Positions 17,149-26,734 are shown, numbered from the stretch's first letter. The stretch is 49,939 nt of DNA from Nitrospirota bacterium (GCA_030637135.1 DAOVVO010000001.1:1-49939), one strand, 5' to 3'. Notes: generated from the letters alone by a model not told the origin. Program-made: numbers and translations.

Positions 17149-18363
17149 ATGCACAGGTACAAATTTAACACGATAGAAGAAGCTCTTAAAGATATTAAAA
17201 AGGGCACAATGGTTATCCTCATAGATGATGAAGATAGGGAAAATGAGGGTGACCTCACCGTAGCCGCTGGAAAAGTGACCTCTCAGGTTATAAATTTTAT
17301 GGCTAAATATGGGCGGGGTCTTATCTGTTTGTCATTAACTCCTGAAAGGGTGGAAGAACTCAAACTACCAATGATGACAAATAACAACACTTCACATTTT
17401 GGCACTGCTTTTACCGTTTCTATAGAAGCAAGAAAAGGCGTAACAACCGGTATTTCTGCAGCTGATAGGGCAAAAACGGTTCTTACAGCAATAGGTCCGA
17501 AAACAAAACCTGAAGACATTGTGCGGCCAGGACATATATTCCCCTTAAGGTCACAACCAGGAGGTGTGCTTAAGCGTGCTGGACAGACTGAAGGTTCTGT
17601 TGACCTGGCAAGACTGGCCGGACTGTATCCTGCAGGGGTTATTTGTGAAATAATGAATGAAGATGGCACCATGGCAAGGGTTCCGCACCTGATAAAGTTT
17701 GCACGTAAACACTCCTTGAAGATTATTACCATAAAGGACCTGATTACATACAGGATGCGCACGGAAAGTCTTGTGAGAAGGTTGGCAACAACAAAACTTC
17801 CAACGAAATATGGCGGTGAATTTAGTGCTACTGCCTTTGAAAATATAGTCGATGGTTCTGTTCATATAGCATTGGTAAAAGGTGATATCTCACCTGATGA
17901 CGACGTACTCGTCAGAGTACATTCTGAGTGTCTTACAGGGGATGTTTTTAGCTCAAGGAAATGTGACTGCGGCGACCAAATTCATAAAGCAATGGCTCGA
18001 ATCAAGAAGGAAGGGAAAGGGGTACTCCTGTATATGAGACAGGAGGGCAGAGGGATCGGTCTTGTTAATAAATTAAAGGCATATGAACTCCAGGATCAGG
18101 GGTTTGATACAGTTGAGGCAAATAAACAGCTCGGTTTTGAACCTGATTTACGGGATTATGGTACGGGTGCACAAATATTGGTTGCACTTGGGCTCCGAAA
18201 GATGCGCTTACTGACGAATAATCCAAAAAAAATAATTGGTCTTGAGGGATATGGTTTAAGCATCGTTGAAAGGGTTCCTATTGAAATAAAACCGCATGAG
18301 AAGAATATCGAATATCTATCAATAAAAAAGAAAAAACTTGGACATATTCTTAAAAAGGTGTAA
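17149..18363 (+). CDS. ribBA: Bifunctional DHBP synthase / GTP cyclohydrolase II
   Basis: Provides both precursors of the lumazine ring. The DHBP synthase half (about residues 1-200) has IDDEDRENEGDL, RPGHIFPL and HLIKFARKHSL. The cyclohydrolase half has the zinc motif CLTGDVFSSRKCDCG and the GTP-binding RQEGRGIGLVNKLKAYELQD. Both halves look catalytically intact. Length 404 is normal. Confidence 0.97.
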   Translation: MHRYKFNTIEEALKDIKKGTMVILIDDEDRENEGDLTVAAGKVTSQVINFMAKYGRGLICLSLTPERVEELKLPMMTNNNTSHFGTAFTVSIEARKGVTTGISAADRAKTVLTAIGPKTKPEDIVRPGHIFPLRSQPGGVLKRAGQTEGSVDLARLAGLYPAGVICEIMNEDGTMARVPHLIKFARKHSLKIITIKDLITYRMRTESLVRRLATTKLPTKYGGEFSATAFENIVDGSVHIALVKGDISPDDDVLVRVHSECLTGDVFSSRKCDCGDQIHKAMARIKKEGKGVLLYMRQEGRGIGLVNKLKAYELQDQGFDTVEANKQLGFEPDLRDYGTGAQILVALGLRKMRLLTNNPKKIIGLEGYGLSIVERVPIEIKPHEKNIEYLSIKKKKLGHILKKV

Positions 18364-18584
18364 AATGTTCGTTCTTTTATACAAAAGTTGAGATTCCTGA
18401 TATATATTTCAATCAAAATTTATAATGACAAACTAAAACATTACAGTGTCAAAAGCACAAATTAAAATGACAGATCAAAACTCAAAGAAATCTTTTATTG
18501 GTCATCTCGTTTTTTTAATATTTATTTCTAACTTTTGATGTATCTCATAGTGCTTAACATGTGGGTTTTTGAAAAGGAGGTTTT

Positions 18585-19046
18585 ATGAAGAAATACGAAG
18601 GGGAGCTTCAGGCAAAGGATCTGAAGTTTGCTGTGATTGTGAGCCGTTTCAATGAATTTATAACCAGCAAACTTCTCGATGGTGCAAAAGACGCCCTTTT
18701 AAGACACGGCGGTATTGAACAGAATATAGACGTAATAAAAGTCCCGGGTTCTTTTGAAATCCCTCTCGCAGCAAAAAAAATTGCTCTGAAGAAATCACAT
18801 GATGCAATTATCTGTCTGGGTACAATTATCAGGGGAGCAACTCCACATTTTGAGTATGTTGCTTCAGAAGCTGCCAAAGGAATAGCACTTGTTTCACTGG
18901 AAGCAGAGATTCCTGTAGCCTTCGGCATTATAACGGCAGATACAATTGAGCAGGCAATTGAAAGGGCCGGCACAAAGAGCGGCAATAAGGGATGGGACGC
19001 TGCATTAGTAGCAGTTGAGATGGCTCAACTTCTGAAGAAACTGTGA
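18585..19046 (+). CDS. ribH: 6,7-dimethyl-8-ribityllumazine synthase
   Basis: Forms the lumazine substrate used by ribE. Motifs: SRFNEFITSKLLDGA, VPGSFEIPLAAKK, CLGTIIRGATPHFEYV, PVAFGIITADTIEQAIERAG. Length 153 is typical. A very strong AAAAGGAGG precedes the ATG. The 221-base gap to ribBA is AT-rich with AAATTAAAATGACA-type repeats. Confidence 0.97.
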   Translation: MKKYEGELQAKDLKFAVIVSRFNEFITSKLLDGAKDALLRHGGIEQNIDVIKVPGSFEIPLAAKKIALKKSHDAIICLGTIIRGATPHFEYVASEAAKGIALVSLEAEIPVAFGIITADTIEQAIERAGTKSGNKGWDAALVAVEMAQLLKKL

Positions 19047-19247
19047 TGCCAGAGCATGGTACTCAGAAAAAAAGTTTCCCCTTAGAGCGGCGAGGCCGAA
19101 AACTTGCTTTTTACTGCGTGAACCACGAAAAAAAGCATATAAATTTTGTAGTTCCACCCCTCTTTCATGTGCTGAATAGCGAATATAGATTACGACAACC
19201 TGCATCTTTTGTCTGTACTCTGTATTCTGACATCTGAATTCTATTTT

Positions 19248-19667
19248 ATGAAACGGCGTAGGGCCAGAGAATATGCTTTGCAAATACTGTTCCAGCTTGA
19301 TGTAACCAATAACGAATTCAGTAATGATTTATTTGAAGATTTCTGGGAAGATATTAAAGAAGATGAAGATATTAAACAATTTTCAAAAGCTCTTGTTATT
19401 GGAACAACCAAAAACATCGAGAAAATTGACGAAATAATAAAAAAAACTACAGAACACTGGTCTATTGAAAGAATGGCCATTGTTGACAGAAGCATTTTAA
19501 GAACCGCTGTTTATGAACTCCTTTACAGATCAGATATTCCCCCAACAGTGACAATAAATGAAGCTATTGAGATTTCAAAGAAATATTCAACAGAAGATTC
19601 AGCCTCTTTCATTAATGGAATTTTGGATAAAATTCAAAAAAGTGAAAAAATTGCAGGTGAACAGTAG
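19248..19667 (+). CDS. nusB: Transcription antitermination protein NusB
   Basis: RNA-binding Nus factor acting with NusE on rRNA transcripts; commonly linked to ribH as here. The N-terminus MKRRRAREYALQILFQLD and the C-terminal VTINEAIEISKKYSTEDSASFINGILDKI are canonical. I choose ATG 19248; an upstream ATG at 19209 adds 13 non-family residues. Length 139. Confidence 0.95.
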   Translation: MKRRRAREYALQILFQLDVTNNEFSNDLFEDFWEDIKEDEDIKQFSKALVIGTTKNIEKIDEIIKKTTEHWSIERMAIVDRSILRTAVYELLYRSDIPPTVTINEAIEISKKYSTEDSASFINGILDKIQKSEKIAGEQ

Positions 19668-20134
19668 ATATCCCCTTTCTTCGATTTCTATGAGACGCAG
19701 GCAGTGTTGACCAACCCGGGGACTATTATCCTGGTGCTGTTGTGGTAGTGCACTAAAAGAACGAGCGTAACGTGCCTGACGCCTGCCTGCTCTATGAGTC
19801 GTAGACCGGTAGGCAAGGCAGTCAGGTTCCCCCTGGCTCGTATCGACGTGCTACAGGGGCTGTAATAAAAAATTTTATAGAAATAAAAAGAGGGCCTTAT
19901 GATATAGTATTTACGTTTACGCACAAGAAAATAATCATGCAGGATCACCCTCGTTTCTTACCGAAACGACTGTTACGAGTACCATGATGTACCTTAGTTA
20001 CAGGATTGTCTGATTTCACGGCTTTAAAACCTTAATTAAACGGACAGAAAAGATTTATAGATGAAAATAATGTGTGTAATCGTTTTTAGAAATCGGTTAA
20101 TCACATATAATGAACATCATACGAGGAGGCGAAT
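19668..20134. repeat. Repeat-containing intergenic region, 467 bases
   Basis: At 19759-19826 it holds AACGAGCGTAACGTGCCTGA, the 15-bp module TCTATGAGTCGTAGA (19791-19805) and the closing GGCAGTCAGG, an inverted relative of the 15775-15843 repeat. A CCCCCTGGCTCGTATCGACG segment follows. The rest, to purB, is AT-rich without a recognisable gene. Confidence 0.7.
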
Positions 20135-21478
20135 TTGATACCGAGATATTCGAGACCCGAGATGGCAGAAATCTGGAGACCACAGAATAAATTCCAGAGA
20201 TGGCTTGATGTTGAAATAGCTGCCTGTGAGGCATGGCACAAGCGTGGTGAAATATCTTCGAGGAGTCTTGCGGCCATTAAAAAACGAGCTAAATTTAATA
20301 TCTCGAGAATAGATGCAATAGAGAAGACCGTAAAACATGATGTCATTGCTTTTTTGACTTCAGTTGCTGAACATGTAGGGCCAGAGGCAAAAAACATCCA
20401 CAAGGGACTTACGTCCTCAGATATACTTGATACAGCTCTTGCGATTCTTATGAAGGATTCTGCCGCCTTCATAATGGATGATATAAGAGCGTTAATGGCT
20501 GTCCTTAAAACAAATGCGTATAAATATAAAAAAACAATTCAGATGGGCAGGAGCCATGGTATTCATGCTGAGCCTACAACATTTGGACTCAAGTTTGCTC
20601 TTTGGTATGATGAGATGAAGAGAAATCTTTTGAGAATGAAGGCCGCTCAGGAAATAGTCAGTTATGGCAAGCTTTCAGGACCTGTTGGCACGTTTGCGAG
20701 TCTTCCACCGTTTATTGAAAAGTATGTGTGTAAAAAACTCGGATTGAAGCCTGCATCAATATCTACCCAGATTATTCAGAGGGACAGACATGCAGAGTAT
20801 ATGAACACACTTGCACTCATTGCGAGTACTATCGAAAAAATTGCACTAGAAATCAGACATCTGCAGAGGACCGAACTTCTTGAAGCGGAAGAACCTTTTA
20901 CCAAAGGACAGAAAGGTTCATCAGCAATGCCGCATAAGCGGAATCCGGTTGGATGTGAAAATCTCTGCGGACTTTCAAGAATTGTACGCTCTTATGCTCT
21001 CGTAGCCATGGAAAACATTTCATTATGGCATGAGCGTGATATCAGCCATTCTTCTGTTGAGAGGATAATAATTCCTGACAGTTCAATACTTGTTGATTAT
21101 ATGCTGGCGAGAGTAACAGAGATTCTCAAAGGCCTTCACGTTTATCCCGAGAGAATGCGTGAGAATATGAATAGAAGTTATGGGCTTTACTGTTCACAGA
21201 GGGTTCTCCTCTCTCTTATAGAAAAGGGTTTGAGCCGGAATAATGCATATCGCCTTGTCCAGAACAATGCCATGAAGAGTTGGAAACAGAGGAAAAACTT
21301 TAAGGACATCCTCAAAAAAGACGTGCTTATCAATAAATATTTGTCCCCTCGTGAAATAGATTCATTATTTGATTTGTCGTATTATGTGAAGAACGTGGAT
21401 TATTTATTTAAAAGGGTATTCAGTGATAAAAATTCAAAAATAAAATCACAGAAATCAAAATTGAGAAGGCGGGATTAA
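20135..21478 (+). CDS. purB: Adenylosuccinate lyase
   Basis: Purine enzyme acting at two steps (SAICAR and adenylosuccinate cleavage). It contains RYSRPEMAEIWRP, a TSSDILDTALA substrate segment and the superfamily signature GSSAMPHKRNPVGCEN. Start is TTG at 20135 preceded by GAGGAGG. Length 447; the last residues (about KNSKIKSQKSKLRRRD) run into AT-rich repeat sequence, as in ruvC and queH. purC, the gene for the preceding pathway step, follows 48 bases later. Confidence 0.96.
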   Translation: MIPRYSRPEMAEIWRPQNKFQRWLDVEIAACEAWHKRGEISSRSLAAIKKRAKFNISRIDAIEKTVKHDVIAFLTSVAEHVGPEAKNIHKGLTSSDILDTALAILMKDSAAFIMDDIRALMAVLKTNAYKYKKTIQMGRSHGIHAEPTTFGLKFALWYDEMKRNLLRMKAAQEIVSYGKLSGPVGTFASLPPFIEKYVCKKLGLKPASISTQIIQRDRHAEYMNTLALIASTIEKIALEIRHLQRTELLEAEEPFTKGQKGSSAMPHKRNPVGCENLCGLSRIVRSYALVAMENISLWHERDISHSSVERIIIPDSSILVDYMLARVTEILKGLHVYPERMRENMNRSYGLYCSQRVLLSLIEKGLSRNNAYRLVQNNAMKSWKQRKNFKDILKKDVLINKYLSPREIDSLFDLSYYVKNVDYLFKRVFSDKNSKIKSQKSKLRRRD

Positions 21479-21526
21479 TTTAACATTTTAATATCTTCTT
21501 TATCATAACCTGTGGGGTGGAGTACT

Positions 21527-22231
21527 ATGGAAAAGAAAGCACAATTATATGAAGGCAAGGCAAAAAAGCTTTTTGAGACATCTGATCCGGATCTGGTAAT
21601 CCAGTATTTCAAAGATGATGCTACTGCCTTTAATGCGCAGAAAAAAGGAACCATTAAAGACAAAGGGATTGTTAATAATAACATGTCTGCACGGCTATTT
21701 CGTCTGCTTGAGGAAGAGAGTATACCAACCCACTTTGTAAAACAGCTCAGCGACAGAGAGATGCTTGTAAAGAAATTAAAGATTCTTCCTGTCGAGGTCG
21801 TAGTTAGAAATATAATAGCAGGAAGTCTTGCAAAAAGACTCGGCATTGAAGAGGGAATACCCGCCCCTTTCCCGATAGTCGAATTTTACTATAAAAACGA
21901 CGCACTTGGAGATCCTCTGGTGACTGAAGACCATATCAGGGTTCTCGGCCTTGCAACAGCAGAGCAAGTAAGGGATATAAAAAACTATTCTCTCAGGATA
22001 AATGATGTCCTGATGAAATTTTTTGATGAAAGGGATATCCTGCTCGTTGATTTTAAACTCGAGTTTGGCATGCATAATAATGACCTGCTTCTTGGAGATG
22101 AGATAGCACCGGATACGTGCAGGCTCTGGGACAAAAAAAGCTTGGAAAAATTAGATAAAGACAGATTCCGGAGAGATTTAGGGAAAGTCGAAGAGGCATA
22201 TCAGGAAGTCCTGAAACGGGTGATGAAATAA
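21527..22231 (+). CDS. purC: SAICAR synthetase (phosphoribosylaminoimidazole-succinocarboxamide synthase)
   Basis: Makes SAICAR, the substrate of PurB. Typical stretches: LYEGKAKKLFET, FKDDATAFN, VEVVVRNIIAGSLAKR, DFKLEFG and DEIAPDTCRLWD. ATG 21527 is preceded by GGGGTGGAG; the ATG matches the family start. Length 234. It converges with the small gene at 22241. Confidence 0.96.
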   Translation: MEKKAQLYEGKAKKLFETSDPDLVIQYFKDDATAFNAQKKGTIKDKGIVNNNMSARLFRLLEEESIPTHFVKQLSDREMLVKKLKILPVEVVVRNIIAGSLAKRLGIEEGIPAPFPIVEFYYKNDALGDPLVTEDHIRVLGLATAEQVRDIKNYSLRINDVLMKFFDERDILLVDFKLEFGMHNNDLLLGDEIAPDTCRLWDKKSLEKLDKDRFRRDLGKVEEAYQEVLKRVMK

Positions 22232-22240
22232 TAGTTTTTT

Positions 22241-22471
22241 CTATATCAGCTTTTGTAGTTTTTCCTTTATCCTCTGGGATTTTGTCTTTCCGCCAAAAAG
22301 GAGTGCGGGTCCCATAATAAGCGGAATTAACCTTTGTATATCTTCAGATGTTATAGTATCAGGGGTTTTGCCTATCGCCTTGCACTTTTCTTTTACGATT
22401 ATACTGGATGTTATTTCTGACAGCTCGGCTTTTAAAATATCGTAAATCCGCTGGCCAAGGTCACTGCTCAT
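22241..22471 (-). CDS. Small hypothetical protein
   Basis: A 76-residue, mostly helical soluble protein; no family recognised. Its ATG overlaps the stop of the upstream membrane gene (ATGA), so the two are probably co-translated. Last gene of a four-gene minus-strand cluster. Confidence 0.6.
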   Translation of the reverse strand: MSSDLGQRIYDILKAELSEITSSIIVKEKCKAIGKTPDTITSEDIQRLIPLIMGPALLFGGKTKSQRIKEKLQKLI

Positions 22472-22794
22472 TTTTCAGTTATCCCAAATTCTTTTGCAAT
22501 ACTATTCAGTTTTTTTGCTGCAATAAATAACATAATATAAGCAATAGATATGAAAAGATATTCAGGATACTCCATAAATTCACCAATGGTTTTTTTCCAT
22601 TGAAATGCCTCCCTCAAAACATGCCAGAGTGAAAAAAGCATTAAAAAGAATATCGCGGGGATGAGATCAGTGGTAATTGTTTTTAACTCACTGTTTTCTG
22701 GAAATTTATTTTTTGCATTCATCACAAACAAAAAGGATATTATTCCTATGGTTATCATCACAATACCTAATATTGTTTCAAGTCCGAGTTCCAT
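22468..22794 (-). CDS. Small hypothetical membrane protein
   Basis: A 108-residue protein with about three membrane segments (TILGIVMITIGIISFLFVM, LIPAIFFLMLFSLWHVL, YLFISIAYIMLFIAA). Preceded by GGAGAG. Family unknown; its constant linkage to the EF-Tu-domain-like gene upstream here suggests a shared function that I cannot name. Confidence 0.65.
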   Translation of the reverse strand: MELGLETILGIVMITIGIISFLFVMNAKNKFPENSELKTITTDLIPAIFFLMLFSLWHVLREAFQWKKTIGEFMEYPEYLFISIAYIMLFIAAKKLNSIAKEFGITEK

Positions 22795-22838
22795 ATATCT
22801 CTCCTTTTTAGGTAGAATTTTGAACTTCTGACGAGGCC

Positions 22839-23093
22839 TTATTCGTTTTCAATCTTATAAACTAAATCGTGTTCCCGTACATAGTCTTTTACAGTTATAC
22901 CGATTACCTGACCTTTTCCTGCTTTTGTTACCTGTTTGTGTTCTATTTGCATTGATTCGATTTTTTGCTCGAAATCGGTTGTATGCCCCTTGATATGTAT
23001 GATATCTCCGATTTCCAGTTGATTACTTACATCTACGGCTGCCACCCCGATTGTTTTATAATAGTGAGTAATTTTCCCAGCCAGTACCTCCAT
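22839..23093 (-). CDS. Translation elongation factor-like small protein (EF-Tu domain 2-like beta barrel)
   Basis: An 84-residue single beta-barrel protein with the segments GKITHYYKTIGVAAVDV, LEIGDIIHIKGHTTDFEQ and SMQIEHKQVTKAGKGQVIGI, typical of stand-alone EF-Tu domain-2-like proteins, which are also found at the C-terminus of U32 peptidases. No GTPase domain. Strong ribosome site (GGAGG). Cellular role unknown. Confidence 0.75.
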   Translation of the reverse strand: MEVLAGKITHYYKTIGVAAVDVSNQLEIGDIIHIKGHTTDFEQKIESMQIEHKQVTKAGKGQVIGITVKDYVREHDLVYKIENE

Positions 23094-23110
23094 GACAGTA
23101 CCTCCTTGTT

Positions 23111-23257
23111 TTAGGAGTTATTATTTTTGGGGACTTCTTCGTCTTTCTCTTTATATACCTCTGTTATACTTGTAACTTTAATGCCAGCAGCCTGAAGTGC
23201 CTTCTGTATATCCATGGCTTTTGCATCCTGAACTTTAAGAATATAATTGTTTTTCAT
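23111..23257 (-). CDS. 48-residue hypothetical protein
   Basis: A short gene with an excellent ribosome site (GGGAGGAGG) before its ATG. The protein begins MKNNYILKVQDAKAMDIQKA and ends in a charged tail. It starts the minus-strand cluster and is correctly placed behind a promoter-like sequence at 23325-23353. Its reading frame is distinct from its neighbours. No family recognised. Confidence 0.6.
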   Translation of the reverse strand: MKNNYILKVQDAKAMDIQKALQAAGIKVTSITEVYKEKDEEVPKNNNS

Positions 23258-23324
23258 ACATCCTCCTCCCTACAGCGAGAGAACAAATTCTTCAACACGC
23301 ATGTCATTGACTATTTTTTTTACT

Positions 23325-23353
23325 ATTGTATCAGCGGTATTTTAACAAATCAA
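23325..23353 (-). promoter_or_regulatory. Sigma70-type promoter for the small-gene cluster
   Basis: On the minus strand: TTGATT, a 17-base spacer, TACAAT. Places the transcript start about 60 bases before the 48-residue gene. Confidence 0.55.
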
Positions 23354-23411
23354 GAAATTAAAGCTTGATAACTATATAAAATTTATAAATATTTTTATAA
23401 AACAAGCGTTA

Positions 23412-23440
23412 TTGACAAAAGATGTATGCTATGTTATTTT
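23412..23440 (+). promoter_or_regulatory. Sigma70-type promoter for the ATP synthase operon
   Basis: TTGACA at 23412-23417, 17-base spacer, TATTTT at 23435-23440, about 65 bases upstream of the first atp gene. Divergent from the promoter at 23325-23353, so the two operons share a control region. Confidence 0.5.
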
Positions 23441-23510
23441 TTGAGAGTTTCCTGTATTTTTTAAACCCCTTTTGAGGATTCTATTTTCACGTGTTATGTG
23501 AGGAGTCTCA

Positions 23511-23930
23511 ATGTTAGAACTAAACGGATGGTTTTTTGTTCATCTCATAAATTTTTTAGTCCTGATTGTACTTTTAAATTACATACTTTTCAAACCTCTT
23601 TTGCGTACTTTATCAGAGAGAGAAGATCACATTAAGGGCGCTCTCAACAGTGCGGAAGCCATGAACATTGAAAAAGAAAATCAATTACGAGAAATAGAGG
23701 GGAAACTCACTGAAACAAGGGATAAGGCAAAAACAGTTTTTGAAAAGCTGAGCAGAGAAGGTCTTGCATCACAAAAAGAATTCGTCGAAAGAACTCAGAA
23801 AGATGCTGCGGAAATGACAAGAAAAGCCAGGGAGGATATCAAAAGAGAGGTTAAAAAAACAAAAGAGTCGATGAAGGGAGAAATTGAAGCCTTCTCAAAG
23901 ATGATCGTCGAAAAAATGGTCGGAGTATGA
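23511..23930 (+). CDS. atpF: F1Fo ATP synthase subunit b' (first b-type subunit)
   Basis: Peripheral-stalk subunit of 139 residues: an N-terminal membrane helix (HLINFLVLIVLLNYILFKPLL) followed by a long coiled coil. Its fellow b subunit is the next gene, overlapping by four bases, so the stator is probably a b-b' heterodimer, as in photosynthetic bacteria and several anaerobe lineages. The subunit a and c genes are absent here and must be elsewhere. Confidence 0.88.
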   Translation: MLELNGWFFVHLINFLVLIVLLNYILFKPLLRTLSEREDHIKGALNSAEAMNIEKENQLREIEGKLTETRDKAKTVFEKLSREGLASQKEFVERTQKDAAEMTRKAREDIKREVKKTKESMKGEIEAFSKMIVEKMVGV

Positions 23931-24547
23931 TAGAATTCAGATCCCGGATTGCAGATTACAGACAAAAACTAGAAAAAATTTTTTTTTATTTCATCGGTGT
24001 CCTGAGTTGCATTCTCTCTGTTTCCTCTCATGAGATAGCTTTCGCTGCAGAGGAAGCAGGACACTCTTTTAACTTTAAGGACCTGTTCTGGCCCATTATA
24101 AATTTTGCCATCCTCGTAATTATTCTTGTCAAATTTTTGGCTAAACCTGCAAAGGAGTATTTCAAAAAGCGCACAGAGCTGATAGAAAAGTCCATACAGG
24201 AAGCAGAGGCAGCACAAGAAATTGCACAGAAAACACTTGCCGAGGTAAAAGAGCGGCTCAAAAATATTGACCATGACATAAATGAAATACTGAATGCTGC
24301 ACAAAAAGCGGGAAAGAACGAAAAAGAAGCACTTGTCGCTGAAGGTGAGCACTTAAAAAATAAAATCTTAGAGCAGGCAAAGGCACAAATTGAGTTTGAG
24401 TTACAAAAAGCAAAAGATACAATAAAGTCTGAAGCGGCACTCTTGGCACTGGAGCTCGCAGAAAAACAGATTAAAGAAAGTCTCGGCAAAAAGGAGCAGG
24501 CGACTCTCATTGACGAATACATAAAGAAACTCGAGGTAAAGAAGTGA
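23927..24547 (+). CDS. atpF: F1Fo ATP synthase subunit b
   Basis: Second b-type stalk subunit, 206 residues. It has an additional hydrophobic N-terminus (about residues 18-41, ending FAAEEAG) that looks like a signal peptide, followed by the real anchor helix (FWPIINFAILVIILVKFLAKP) and an alanine/glutamate-rich coiled coil. It overlaps both neighbours by four bases. Confidence 0.9.
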   Translation: MIEFRSRIADYRQKLEKIFFYFIGVLSCILSVSSHEIAFAAEEAGHSFNFKDLFWPIINFAILVIILVKFLAKPAKEYFKKRTELIEKSIQEAEAAQEIAQKTLAEVKERLKNIDHDINEILNAAQKAGKNEKEALVAEGEHLKNKILEQAKAQIEFELQKAKDTIKSEAALLALELAEKQIKESLGKKEQATLIDEYIKKLEVKK

Positions 24548-25095
24548 ATAAGTCCCAGATTGCAAAAAAACTCAGCAGGTCATTGATTAACACATTTGAT
24601 ATTTCAGATATAAACGGGGTCCTTGAGGGACTTCACATATTCTCAAAAGTGATTAATTCCAGCAGAGAACTCAAGCTTTTATTTTCAAGCCGTATTTTCA
24701 CAGATAATGAAAAAGCTCAGGCATTAAAAATTCTGACTTCTCATCTTAAGATATCCCGGCAGTCTGAAAAATTTCTAAAACTCATTATTATGCATGGATA
24801 TCTGTCTGCAATGAAAGAAATCATAAAGGCATCAACTGATGCTTACAATGAAAAACTTAAAAAGGCAACAGCCCTTGTCATATCGCCGGTAGCATTAGAG
24901 CAAAACCATATTAAAAGACTTAAAAAAACACTCAGGGAGTTGACCAAGAGAGATGTTGATATTGATAGCAAGATTGATCCTGCGCTGCTCGGGGGGTTCA
25001 TTGTAAAGATTGGTAGTACAATCTATGATAGCAGCCTCAAAGGTCAGTTACGCCTTTTAAGGACAGAATTAACAAAAGAAATGTCAATAAATTAA
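24544..25095 (+). CDS. atpH: F1Fo ATP synthase subunit delta
   Basis: Connects the peripheral stalk to the alpha-beta crown; 183 residues. The C-terminal family signature is visible as DIDSKIDPALLGGFIVKIGSTIYD with SLKGQLRLLR. GTG start at 24544 overlapping the stop of the b gene. Confidence 0.92.
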   Translation: MNKSQIAKKLSRSLINTFDISDINGVLEGLHIFSKVINSSRELKLLFSSRIFTDNEKAQALKILTSHLKISRQSEKFLKLIIMHGYLSAMKEIIKASTDAYNEKLKKATALVISPVALEQNHIKRLKKTLRELTKRDVDIDSKIDPALLGGFIVKIGSTIYDSSLKGQLRLLRTELTKEMSIN

Positions 25096-25137
25096 GGAAA
25101 TCTTCCCAAAAAATTAAATTTTATACGGGGGTGTTTC

Positions 25138-26655
25138 ATGGAAGTTACGGAACTTAAAACCGAAGAAATAAGCGCACTTTTAAAAAAGCAAATCACCGAT
25201 TTTGAAAAACGCGTTGATGTAAGCGAAGTCGGTGCAATTATTAAAGTCGGTGACGGTATCGCGAGGGTCTATGGGTTGGAGAAATGTATGGCATCAGAAC
25301 TCCTCGAGTTTCCAAATGGGCTATATGGAATGGCGCTGAACCTTGAAGAAGACGCAGTTGGCGCAGTTCTCTTCGGTGAAGACAGACTTGTTAAAGAGGG
25401 CGATATCGTTAAACGCACCGGGAAGATTATGGAGGTGCCCGTAGGTGAGGCCATGGTTGGAAGAGTTGTGAACGCTATCGGTCAGCCCATAGACGGTAAG
25501 GGGCCGATTGATACAAAAGAGACGAGAATGGTTGATATTGTTGCCCCTGGCATAGTTGACAGGCAGCCTGTCGGAGAGCCACTTCAAACCGGTCTCAAGG
25601 CAATAGATTCTATGATTCCTATTGGAAGAGGGCAGAGGGAACTCATTATCGGTGACCGTCAGACAGGTAAGACCGCTATAGGAATTGATACCATTATAAA
25701 TCAGAAAGGCGGGGATGTTATCTGTATTTATGTAGCTGTTGGTCAAAAACGTGCAAATATTGTTCGTGTTGTTAAAACCCTTGAGGATTACGGAGCAATG
25801 GCTCATACAATTGTTGTAAACGCATCAGCCAGTGAGCCTGCTCCACTCCAGTATATAGCATCCTATACAGGATGTACGATAGGTGAGTATTTCAGAGACA
25901 ATGGCAAGCATGCCCTCATAATATATGATGATCTCAGCAAGCAGGCTGCTTCCTACAGACAGCTGTCTTTGCTGCTGAGGCGTCCGCCTGGACGTGAGGC
26001 ATATCCGGGTGATGTCTTTTACCTGCACTCAAGACTGCTTGAAAGGGCAGCAAAACTCTCAGATGAACTGGGAGGAGGCTCTCTCACTGCCCTCCCTATC
26101 ATTGAGACTCAGGCGGGAGACGTGTCTGGCTATATCCCGACAAATGTTATCTCAATTACAGACGGCCAGATATACCTTGAGCCGGAGCTGTTTTATGCCG
26201 GGGTAAGGCCTGCTGTTAATGTCGGTCTGTCTGTCAGCCGTGTGGGTGGTGCAGCACAGATAAAGGCAATGAAACAGATTGCGGGTATGTTACGGCTTGA
26301 CCTTGCGCAATTCAGGGAACTCGCTGCATTTGCACAGTTTGGCTCTGATCTCGATAAGGCAACCCTTGCCCAGATTGAAAGAGGGAAAAGAATGGTCGAG
26401 CTCCTGAAACAGGGTCAATACGTGCCACTCCCTGTTGAGCAGCAGGTAATGCTGATATTTGCTGGTACAGAAGGATTACTCGATGACATACCTGTTGAGG
26501 CCATAAAAAAATTTGATGAAGAATTTATTAAATTTATAACAGTCAATAAGGAAGACCTGTTGAAGGAAATAGGTGAAAAAAAGGCTCTCGATGATTCTTT
26601 AAAAGAAAAAATCTCCCAGGCAGTTGAGGAATTTAAAAAAGGGTTCAAGATTTAG
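25138..26655 (+). CDS. atpA: F1Fo ATP synthase subunit alpha
   Basis: Non-catalytic nucleotide-binding crown subunit, 505 residues, normal length. P-loop GDRQTGKT at about 172-179; the signature PAVNVGLSVSRVG is intact. Preceded by ACGGGGGTG. Confidence 0.98.
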   Translation: MEVTELKTEEISALLKKQITDFEKRVDVSEVGAIIKVGDGIARVYGLEKCMASELLEFPNGLYGMALNLEEDAVGAVLFGEDRLVKEGDIVKRTGKIMEVPVGEAMVGRVVNAIGQPIDGKGPIDTKETRMVDIVAPGIVDRQPVGEPLQTGLKAIDSMIPIGRGQRELIIGDRQTGKTAIGIDTIINQKGGDVICIYVAVGQKRANIVRVVKTLEDYGAMAHTIVVNASASEPAPLQYIASYTGCTIGEYFRDNGKHALIIYDDLSKQAASYRQLSLLLRRPPGREAYPGDVFYLHSRLLERAAKLSDELGGGSLTALPIIETQAGDVSGYIPTNVISITDGQIYLEPELFYAGVRPAVNVGLSVSRVGGAAQIKAMKQIAGMLRLDLAQFRELAAFAQFGSDLDKATLAQIERGKRMVELLKQGQYVPLPVEQQVMLIFAGTEGLLDDIPVEAIKKFDEEFIKFITVNKEDLLKEIGEKKALDDSLKEKISQAVEEFKKGFKI

Positions 26656-26658
26656 TTC

Positions 26659-26696
26659 TTAGCTGATAGTTCATAGCCTATATATCTATCAGCTAA
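26659..26696. repeat. Hairpin between atpA and atpG
   Basis: TTAGCTGATAG and CTATCAGCTAA form perfect 11-base arms around a 16-base AT-rich loop. It is in the 79-base gap inside the operon and could protect an mRNA end or set subunit ratios. Confidence 0.65.
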
Positions 26697-26734
26697 GAGC
26701 TATCAACCATAAGCTATTTAGGTAATTAAAGCAC

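Noticed and set aside
22839..23093. Truncated EF-Tu gene
   Set aside because: The single-barrel protein has its own start, ribosome site and stop, matching stand-alone small proteins, with no GTPase remnants around.
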